Origin: Metellina segmentata
Taxonomy: Eukaryota > Arthropoda > Arachnida > Araneae > Tetragnathidae
NCBI GenBank assembly: GCA_947359465.1
Contig: OX375877.1
Coordinates: 75,900,698 to 75,964,697, forward strand
Length of the DNA: 64,000 bases
Direction: 5' to 3'
Numbering within the stretch: the first letter of the stretch is position 1; every line of letters starts with the position of its first letter. The notes beneath the pieces were generated by a model. That model searched no databases and was not told the DNA's origin. It saw only the letters and a program-made list of their open reading frames with translations. Shown piece by piece: positions 55,631 to 64,000 of the stretch. The position numbers were made by a program, and so were the translations under genes.

Positions 55631-56789
55631 CAATAAGGTCAAAAGGTTAGGTCATGCAGGGAGGACTGCGGTTGGCATCATGGAATTATGTATGTGAATC
55701 CCTCAGAGGGCTAATTGCATTTTGTCTGAGTCGTTTTTCGCACACCACTCATAGAAAGTACGCTACAGCGTTACCCTGAGCTATTCCGGCAGAATCTAAT
55801 CAAAGGGATGTCGCCGTTTAATTTGAGGGCAGATGGTGGGGAAATGAGCCCTCCGATGTCCGCGTCGTCAAGCTGCTTGAAAACATAAGGAAATGCTGTC
55901 AAATTCGAGCACGCGAAGGACCCTCTCCTCGTGCAGATCTCATCTGTCACGGGGACATCCTGCAGTCGAAGAAGGATGGAGCAAAAAACTCCACCACAAG
56001 TCTCAACGAGGTCTGAGCTAAAAAACTCCATTTGAAGAGGAAGTGAAGAGAGAAAGAATTCTCGAATCCTTCCGATGGGCTCCGTATGTTATGGGGAAGA
56101 TTTAACTACTTGTATACTTCAATCAGAGAGGAATGCTTTGGGGATTGGTTTTGACAGATTGTTTCAAAAGAATGGGGAGGAAGGAGTATGCTAAACTCAG
56201 AGAAACTTTCAGAGATAAATATGAATTCGGAAAAAGAGGATGGATTTATTCCTCTGAGGCATTCACACGCATATGTCGTTCTTCAACCATGACTTTTAAC
56301 CATTTTTGACTTTCTTGACCAGGATGATTTGTTAAGACCAAGGATCACGTAGATTGACTATGGGAGACCTGCCAAGAAAAAAAAAACATGAAAATTATCG
56401 ATCCTATATTATTTTATTTTATTTATATTAATCAAATATTGTTACAAAGAAAGATGATTACAAGTAACTTAGGAATTTAATTTGCTGCTTGACACGTTTC
56501 ATTTATTTAACAATTGCTTTAATACTCGTATTTGATTCGTTTGTTGTAGCAACCGAACATAAAATTAATTCTAAATTTTCATTAATAAGGATTTTTTTCT
56601 TTGTTAATATTCATGCCGTAAAAATATGTTAACAACAAATATATGTGCCGAGCCTAGAGGGATTCTTTCAAACGTTAGATGTGGTTATTTTGCCATCAAG
56701 TCTTAAAATCTCGTGACACCCAGAGGGTTAAATGAAGAAAGTAGTAAACTGGAGGAACATTTAGTAAATACTATTAAAAGGAAGATTTA
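55631..56789. other. unassigned; one candidate exon-like ORF
   Basis: Minus-strand ORF 55771-56031 (86 codons, with CGGVFCSIL and PPSALKLNGDIP) is G+C-richer than its surroundings. GTTTTTTAG/CTC near 56018 and CAGG/GTAACG near 55771 could be splice sites. No family recognised. The rest is AT-rich and featureless. Confidence 0.3.
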
Positions 56790-57317
56790 TGAATTGACAA
56801 TAAATAAGGCTGGACAACATTTTTATTTTCGACATTTATCTAATCGAGTTGTTTAAAACTTTTGTTACATGATTTAGATTTGGGTGTGTAACATACAACG
56901 TTGTATACCATCTGGTATTTAACGGTTCGTCTAAATTGCTACCCATAAGAATATATATAAGGATCATGAATTGACGATAAATATAATTGGACAACATTTT
57001 TATTTTCGAAATTTATCTAATCGAGTTGTTTAAAACTTTTGCTACATAATTTAGATTTGGGAGGCGTAACATACAACGATATATACCATCTTCTGGTATT
57101 TAACGGTTCGTCTAAATTTCTACCCATAAGAATATATATAAGAATCATGAATTGACGATAAATATGGCTGAACAACATTTTTGTTTTCGAAATTTATCTA
57201 ATCGAGTTGTTTAAAATTTTGTTACATAATTTAGATTTAAGAGGCGTAGCATACAACGATGTATACCATCTTATGGTATTTAACGGTTCGTCTAAATTGC
57301 TGCCCATAAGAATATCA
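56790..57317. repeat. about 180-bp tandem repeat, three copies
   Basis: TGAATTGAC(A/G)ATAAATA at 56790, 56967 and 57148 (spacings 177 and 181). Each unit contains CTAATCGAGTTGTTTAAAA, a GTAACATACAACG-type word followed by ATACCATCT(N)TGGTAT, and AACGGTTCGTCTAAATT. Confidence 0.95.
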
Positions 57318-57477
57318 GGCCTCAACGGAGCGATCACACATGATAGTATTTGTTAAAATTCGTAGTATGGAAGGCGAAAAAATGTGACTTCAAATAAGAT
57401 TTTATCAGGAAATTTTTAAATTTAACAAATATTTCATTATCATACCTAACAACCTGTGTGAGTTGTTGACGGTACGT

Positions 57478-57612
57478 AGTCGATCCCTGTATGAATTACC
57501 CTGTATGTATTTCTCTTTTATGTGTCAGTAAAACTTTGATCACTTGTCTGTCTTGTGTTTGTTGAAGCTTGACCAAATCAGGTCATTGAACCATGAAACC
57601 CAACCATTACTG
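57478..57612 (+). mobile_element. SINE-D, 5'-truncated
   Basis: B-box-like GTCGATCCCTG, ATGTATTTCTCTTTTATGTG, TCAGTAAAACTTTGATCAC and the end AACCATGAAACCCAACC. Confidence 0.75.
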
Positions 57613-57769
57613 ACTAATATTGTATTGACTATACTGCTTTTTATTTAGAAAGCATCAAAATATAGTATTATATCGGAGTTACACACCGTAAAAGTTATTC
57701 AGAAGTTTTCCCACTTATTTTTAAATTGTTTTGGTAGATGCTTTGAGAAAGAAGTTCTTTCAAATTCTC

Positions 57770-57838
57770 TTCCCGGACCGTCACCATTAGCCCATCGTGT
57801 TGCTCCAGTGCGACGTTAAATCAATTATGAACCAACCA
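57770..57838 (+). mobile_element. SINE-A 3' fragment
   Basis: TTCCCGGACCGTCACCATTA, then GCCCATCGTGTTGCTCCAGT, then GCGACGTTAAATC: last 60 bp of the common body. Confidence 0.8.
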
Positions 57839-58011
57839 ATAAATACGACGTCTTGCTTGGAAAGAAAAGTTTTAAAGCCATCAATGCCGAAATTCAAAAT
57901 TGGGATTTATCTAACATTCGTCTCCATTTCTCGAGTACTGAATTGTCTCTCAAATTTTCTTCGAATTTTTCTCTGCTCTATTCTAGAACGCATCCCAGGA
58001 GGTATGCAGGT

Positions 58012-58300
58012 TGGTAGTTAATTAACGCCGAAGTGAACCAACACAACGGGCTATTAGCAACGGTCCGGCATTGATCCCTAATTAAAATATATAATGGAAA
58101 CGCCTCGTAACTTTGAACCACGGTCAAATCACAGAACAACACCTGAGCTGGCAATCCCACTCTCTAAACTTCCACAACACGATAACGTAAAGACATTTGA
58201 GCCTAAACAGATTTAACGAACACGGGCCCCCACATACAAGATGGTATTTGGTTGGACCTGATTTGGAACTGGTAACTAATCCGTTACTCTTCCAACTGAG
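58012..58300 (-). mobile_element. SINE-A joined to the 203-bp satellite
   Basis: Minus-strand SINE-A with tail side GGTTGGTAGTTAATTAACGC, body (ACCTGAGCTGGCAATCCCAC, ACGTAAAGACATTTGAGCC) and head (GGTAACTAATCCGTTACTCT, then TCCAACTGAGC on the plus strand). The head region is also the beginning of every following 203-bp satellite unit. Confidence 0.85.
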
Positions 58301-59672
58301 CTTAACCCTTAGGAGGAAACAGGGACATTCCAAAGCTCCTTTACCACGTGTCTAACAACCCTTTACGAATTGACTGCATGGAAATTCGTTTTGCTTCTTT
58401 TCCTGGATGCTGGAAATGCAGCCTCCTCATCTTAATTTTCCGATCCGGGTGTTCAATGGGAGCAATCTGTTAACTAATCCGTTATTCTTCCAACTGGGCT
58501 ACCACGGACCCTTTTGAGGAAACAGGGACATCCCAAAGCTCCCTTACCACGTGTCTAACACCCCTTTACGAATTGACTGCATGGAAATTCGTTTTGCTTC
58601 TTTTCCTGGATGCTGGAAATGCAGCCTCCTCATCTTAATTTTCCGATCCGGGTGTTCAATGGGAGGAATCTGTTAACTAATCCGTTATTCTTCCAACTGG
58701 GCTACCACGGACCCTTTTGAGGAAACAGGGACATCCCAAAGCTCCCTTACCACGTGTCTAACACCCCTTTACGAATTGACTGCATGGAAATTCGTTTTGC
58801 TTCTTTTCCTGGATGCTGGAAATGCAGCCTCCTCATCTTAATTTTCCGATCCGGGTGTTCAATGGGAGGAATCTGTTAACTAATCCGTTATTCTTCCAAC
58901 TGGGCTACCACGGACCCTTTTGAGGAAACAGGGACATCCCAAAGCTCCCTTACCACGTGTCTAACACCCCTTTACGAATTGACTGCATGGAAATTCGCTT
59001 TGCTTCTTTTCCTGGATGCTGGAAATGCAGCATCCTCATCTTAATTTTCCGATCCGGGTGTTCAATGGGAGGAATCTGTTAACTAATCCGTTATTCTTCC
59101 AACTGGGCTACCACGGACCCTTTTGAGGAAACAGGGACATCCCAAAGCTCCCTTACCACGTGTCTAACACCCCTTTACGAATTGACTGCATGGAAATTCG
59201 CTTTGCTTCTTTTCCTGGATGCTGGAAATGCAGCATCCTCATCTTAATTTTCCGATCCGGGTGTTCAATGGGAGGAATCTGTTAATTAATCCGTTATTCT
59301 TCCAACTGGGCTACCACGGACCCTTTTGAGGAAACAGGGACTTCCCAAAGCTCCCTTACCACGTGTCTAACACCCCTTTACGAATTGACTGCATGGAAAT
59401 TCGCTTTGCTTCTTTTCCTGGATGCTGGAAATGCAGCATCCTCATCTTAATTTTCCGATCCGGGTGTTCAATGGGAGCAATCCGTTAACTAATCCGTTAT
59501 TCTTCCAACTGGGCTACCACGGACCCTTTTGAGGAAACAGGGACATCCCAAAGCTCCCTCACCACGTGTCTAACACCCTTTTACGAATTAACTGTATGGA
59601 AATTCGTTTTTCTCCTTTTCCTGGATGCTGGAAATGCAGCAGCATCATCTTCCTTTTCCGATCCGGGTGTTC
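58276..59672. repeat. 203-bp satellite containing a SINE head, about 7 copies
   Basis: CTAATCCGTTATTCTTCCAA starts units at about 58276 (slightly shorter unit), 58474, 58677, 58880, 59083, 59286 and 59489. Each unit carries the complement of the SINE-A tRNA-like head (CCAACTGGGCTACCACGG), then TTTTGAGGAAACAGGGAC, CCACGTGTCTAACACCCC, GAATTGACTGCATGGAAATT and TTCCGATCCGGGTGTTCAAT. Units are almost identical except the first and last, as expected for unequal exchange with variant ends. Confidence 0.96.
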
Positions 59673-60834
59673 GAGGAGGAAGTTTCAGCCAGTTGTATCC
59701 TCCACGCGCACAAAGCAGTTGTCCCCTCGAAAGCGATTTGGTTCCGATGGATCCTTCTTCCAGTCACTCTCGTCTAGCATATGGAATTCTCACCTGCACC
59801 ACACGCGCAATGTTTCCCCTTCTTTCGTGGTCTAAACGCGCGTGTGCGCAGAAGGAAACGAACCACACGCCTTTTCAACTTTTTTTGTGGACAGGGATTT
59901 TTTTTCGTAAATTCCCTCATTTTTTTCTTAAATTCCCTCATCTTAATTTTAACAACGGTTTTTGGACAGTTCGAACCGTTTCTGGATTTAGTCTTAAATT
60001 TTCATCTGATGAAATGTCGATTCATGAACATCTTGTTCGAGGTTCTGTTAAGTTATATTTCATTAGCGGAATTGGAGGGTTTGCCTCAAAAAGGAGGCAG
60101 CTCCAATTTTTCAAATTTTTGGAAAACTGTATGTGTTTGTATGTCGCAAATGGAATTAAATTCATACTATTTAAAATAGAAATCAAATTTATTACAAACA
60201 CAACATAATAATTTAGCAACCTGATCGGCTCAACAAATGCTCAAGAGACTAGAACTTCAACGGAGAAAACTACTCTCGGGATAACGATTCTCAATCCAAA
60301 GTTCACACATATAAATAATACGCAATACGATACCGGTTGATAAACTCGTTGAATAATAATATTAGTCAAATAATATTTGATACGAATAATTCTGTGGGGG
60401 GGGGGGTGCGAACACATATTCTGGAAATCCAACAAAAAACTTTGAAAATTCTAAACTGTGTAAAAATATTCTTTTTGATAAATTTCATTGATTGTAGCTT
60501 TCAAGGTACAACTACTGAAACGACAGTAGTCTAAATTCTTTCTTGGCACTATCACGGAACAACTGTTGTACCGGCCGTAGTCTAAAGGTTAAGTATAAAG
60601 TATTTAGACAGATTTTTTTTTTTTTGGGGGGGGGGCTGTCCAGAATTAAATTGAGCTATATTATATTTTAGAGGATGATATATGTTCTTGGGTCAGATGA
60701 GGATATTTATATCTTTAGTTCTGAATAGCCTAGTTTGCCTGAATGAGTCTTAAGTTACATTAAAAAAATTTTAAACTAAATATAGAAAGCACTAAAGGAA
60801 GACTATTTTTCTCAGAACAAGATGTAGGAGATAC
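59673..60834. other. unassigned DNA
   Basis: 59693-60208 and 59781-60179 are overlapping plus-strand ORFs (171 and 132 codons), Phe/Ser-rich, without recognised domains and partly in AT-rich sequence. G runs lie at 60395-60406 and 60626-60637. Confidence 0.4.
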
Positions 60835-61010
60835 GGTGGCTCAGTAGATTTTGCACACCGTGTGCAAATATAGGCCTTGCTCGATTCCTGTAACTTACCC
60901 TGCTTGTATTTTACGGCTGTAAAACTTTCCTTGTGTATGTATGTCCATTATTACTTGTGTTCGGTGCAACGACCAAAGTTGGCCTTGTCGCTATAAAACC
61001 CAACCGACCA
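60835..61010 (+). mobile_element. SINE-D, nearly full length
   Basis: ACGGTGGCTCAGTAGATTTT (A-box side), TTGCTCGATTCCTG (B-box), CCCTGCTTGTATTTTACGG, TGTATGTATGTCCATTATT and CGCTATAAAACCCAACCGAC. About 176 bp. Confidence 0.8.
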
Positions 61011-61789
61011 GTACTAAATGCATCCAAAAAGCTAGACAGAGTTAAAAATGAATGCATGTACTGTGATACATATTAAAATTTTAGATTTTAAACTAGGACT
61101 ACAAATCTACCCAAGTCGCGAGTTGCACTTTATCGTTTATACAATGACTCAACAAAATGAAGTGCGGTTAGTGCATTACCTGATACACTCATTTGCATTA
61201 CTTTTTTACTCGAGGATGCTTCGGGCATTGTGGTGCTTTTACCGTAGTGCTCGATTATTTATCACTGTTGTCTGAGCAAGTTAAAACTTGAAAAAGGAAG
61301 TTAAATAGCTTAATGTCAAACAAAATTATCACTGAACCAAGAAAGTGGAAACTCGAACATTTTTTTCATGAATGAGATAGTCTAATCTCTTGCCAAGTTT
61401 TATCTGTAGTCTCTAAAACAGGCAATGCATGTTGTATCTCAACAAGGTACTTCCACTTTCAAGAAATTCAAAACGATTCGATGTCTTCTGATTTTTTTAT
61501 CTAACGGTTAATAGAACTATTTTTTTTTAAATAGGAAACAATGTGTTATTCCTAACCCTCTTCCAAATTCCTTCAACGTTGGCACCCAGTCCATATGCGC
61601 TATTCACCGATACAGGACGTAAACATACCATACAAGTGTGTCACACACAAAATATGCTCGCACACAGACAAATATTACACAAACCAGTATATACAAACAT
61701 ATAATTATCAATATGTGTAATGATTCGAAATGTAGCCAAAGTTAGGAAATAAGTATGTCATACTTTTAAATCGTAAGGTGTTCAAAGCT
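61011..61789. other. unassigned DNA
   Basis: Nothing recognised. Confidence 0.45.
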
Positions 61790-62029
61790 ATTAAACGAGT
61801 TCAATAACATCCTCCACTCGTAAATTTCGAATCGTCAGATGTACAAAGACATTAAGTGAATTCAACAATATCCTCCACTCGCAAATTTTAAATCGTAAAA
61901 TCATTAGGAAACTCAAAAATGCGCTCCAATCGCATATTTTGAATCGTAAGATGGATAAAGATAATAAATTCAACAATATCCTCCTCACATAAGTTTTAAC
62001 TTGTAAGCTGTAAAGACATTAAGCGAATT
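61790..62029. repeat. about 60-bp repeat leading into the 82-bp satellite
   Basis: Units such as TTCAACAATATCCTCCACTC, then GCAAATTTTAAATCGTAA recur at 61800, 61861, 61913 and 61969. They share TTCAACAAT(AT)CTCCNCC with the 82-bp units that follow but have a different second half. Confidence 0.85.
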
Positions 62030-64000
62030 CAACAATCTCCATCACTCTTATCAAAATAAGCGAAAACTGTTTTCTGGAAGAGTGAAAGGTGTAAGAGAGT
62101 TTCAAACGAATTCAACAATCTCTACCACTCATTCAAGATAAGCGAAAACTGTTTTCTGGAATAGTGAAAGGTGTAAGAGAATTTAAAACGCTTTCAACAA
62201 TCTCCACCACTCATTCCAAATAAGCGAAAACTGCTTTCTGGAACAGTTAAAGGTGTAAGGGAGTTTTAAACAAATTCAACAATCTCCACCACTTATTCCA
62301 AATAAGCGAAAACTGCTTTCTGGAATAGTGAAAGGTGTAAGGGAGTTTTAAACAAATTCAACAATCCCCACCACTTATTCCAAATAAGCGAAAACTGCTT
62401 TCTGGAACAGTTAAAGGTACAAGAGAGTTTTAAACGAATTTAAAAATTTTCCACCACTAATTCTAAATAAGTGAAAACTCCTTTCTGGAATAGTTAAAGG
62501 TGTAAGGGAGTTTCAAACGAATTCAACAATCTCCACCACTCATTCCAAATAAGCGAAAACTACTTTCTGCAACACAGTTCAAGGTGTAAGGGAGTTTTAA
62601 ACAAATTCAACAATCTCCACCACTTATTCCAAATAAGCGAAAACTGCTTTTTGGAACAGTTAAAGGTATAAGGGAGTTTCAAACGAATTCAACAATCTCC
62701 ACCACTCATTCCAAATAAGCGAAAACTGCTTTCTGGAACAGTTAAAGGTGTAAGGGAGTTTCAAACGAATTCAACAATCTCCACCACTCATTCCAAATAA
62801 GCGAAAACTGCTTTCTGGAACAGTTAAAGGTGTAAGGGAGTTTTAAACGAATTTAAAAATCTCCACCACTAATTCTAAATAAGTGAAAACTCCTTTCTGG
62901 AATAGTTAAAGGTGTAAGGGAGTTTCAAACAAATTCAACAATCTCCACCACTTATTCCAAATAAGCGAAAACTGCTTTCTGGAATAGTTAAAGGTGTAAG
63001 GGAGTTTTAAACAAATTCAACAATCTCCACCACTTATTCCAAATAAGCGAAAACTGCTTTCTGGAACAGTTAAAGGTGTGAGAGAGTTTTAAATAAATTT
63101 AACAATCTCCACCACTTATTCCAAGTAAGCGAAAACTGCTTTCTGGAACAGTTAAAGGTACAAGATAGTTTTAAACGAATTTAAAACTCTTCACCACTCA
63201 TTCCAAATAAGCGCAAATTGTTTTCTGGAATAGTTAAAGGTGTAAGGGAGTTTTAAACAAATTCAACAATCTCCACCACTTATTCCAAATAAGCGAAAAC
63301 TGCTTTCTGGAACAGTTAAAGGTACAAGAGAGTTTTAAACGAATTTAAAAATCTCCACCACTAATTCTAAATAAGTGAAAACTCCTTTCTGGAATAGTTA
63401 AAGGTGTAAGGGAGTTTCAAACGAATTCAACAATCTCCACCACTTATTCCAAATAAGCGAAAACTGCTTTCTGGAATAGTGAAAGGTGTAAGGGAGTTTT
63501 AAACAAATTCAACAATCTCCACCACTTATTCCAAATAAGCGAAAACTGCTTTCTGGAACAGTTAAAGGTACAAGAGAGTTTTAAACGAATTTAAAAATCT
63601 TCACCACTAATTCTAAATAAGTGAAAACTCTTTTCTGGAATAGTTAAAGGTGTAAGGGAGTTTCAAACGAATTCAACAATCTCCACCACTCATTCCAAAT
63701 AAGCGAAAACTACTTTCTGGAACAGTTCAAGGTGTAAGGGAGTTTTAAAGAAATTCAACAATCTCCACCACTTATTCCAAATAAGCGAAAACTGCTTTCT
63801 GGAACAGTTAAAGGTACAAGAGAGTTTTAAACGAATTTAAAAATATCCACCATTATTTCTAAATAAGCGAAAACTGCTTTCTGGAATAGTTAAAGGTGTA
63901 AGGGAGTTTCAAACGAATTTAAAACTCTTCACCACTCATTCCAAATAAGCGCAAACTGTGTTCTGGAATAGTTAAAGATGTAAGAGGGTTTGAAGGCAGC
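62030..64000. repeat. 82-bp satellite, about 24 copies, runs off the window
   Basis: Unit ATTCAACAATCTCCACCACT, then TATTCCAAATAAGCGAAAAC, then TGCTTTCTGGAACAGTTAAA, then GGTGTAAGGGAGTTTTAAAC. A sub-type (CTAATTCTAAATAAGTGAAA, then ACTCCTTTCTGG) follows a TACAAGAGAG-type unit near 62455, 62865, 63355 and 63600, indicating multi-unit higher-order repeats that are not strictly periodic. Confidence 0.96.

Noticed and set aside
56650..56732. Another TTAA-family end (complement of CACCCAGAGGGTTAA near 56715)
   Set aside because: Only one end was seen and the inner sequence lacks the GTGGTTTCGATGAG signature.
59693..60208. 171-codon plus-strand ORF, the longest in the window outside repeats
   Set aside because: No recognisable domain, Phe/Ser-rich low-complexity composition, overlapped by another 132-codon frame, and begins next to the 203-bp satellite.

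Overview
This window is eukaryotic, AT-rich, intergenic or intronic DNA made almost entirely of repeats. I found no cellular protein-coding gene that I can support, no rRNA and no free-standing tRNA gene. The only recognisable protein sequence is decayed DNA-transposon transposase of Tc1/mariner, related DDE and hAT type. The repeat mix (tRNA-headed SINEs, Helitron, TTAA elements, hAT, Tc1, abundant satellites) and the style of the transposase relics suggest an arthropod, possibly an arachnid. That assignment is an inference and has not been checked by any search.

Layout. 1-12 kb: a 41-bp satellite, a deleted Tc1 copy, SINE fragments, and a 1.58-kb non-autonomous Helitron sitting in one copy of a tandem duplication whose other copy preserves the empty site. 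13.0-15.9 kb: a 191-bp satellite of about 15 copies. 16-17.2 kb: a TTAA-flanked element with a Tc1 copy nested in it, plus a smaller relative. 19.4-20.2 kb: a hAT element with 8-bp target duplications and a transposase relic. 21.7-23.4 kb: a TA-flanked MITE containing an (AC)n tract, a low-complexity array and a perfect hairpin. 23.9-29.2 kb: a 5-kb TTAA-flanked element filled with a 42-bp satellite of nested higher-order structure, inserted in frame-neutral fashion into an older transposase relic. 32.2-33.1 kb: a 20-bp satellite. 35.0-35.7 kb: a hAT-like element with 8-bp target duplications. 35.9-38.6 kb: a dense nest of SINEs, many with exact target-site duplications. 39-57 kb: short tandem duplications, another TTAA element, more SINEs, and a second block of the 41-bp satellite. 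58.0-59.7 kb: a 203-bp satellite that includes the tRNA-like head of a SINE. 61.8-64.0 kb: a satellite changing from about 60-bp to 82-bp units and running off the end.

Names used here are local labels. SINE-A: tRNA-like head A, common body, tail rich in TACC. SINE-B: a different tRNA-like head joined to the same body, tail near AATTACC. SINE-C: a head like B with an unrelated body and poly-A tail. SINE-D: a separate tRNA-headed family ending near CATAAAACCCCAACTAACC. TTAA family: elements with ends near CCCTCCAAGTGG flanked by TTAA, piggyBac-like in that respect. Nothing here forms a pathway; the interactions are insertions into one another and the growth of satellites from mobile elements. 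Copy numbers in near-identical arrays depend on assembly quality.
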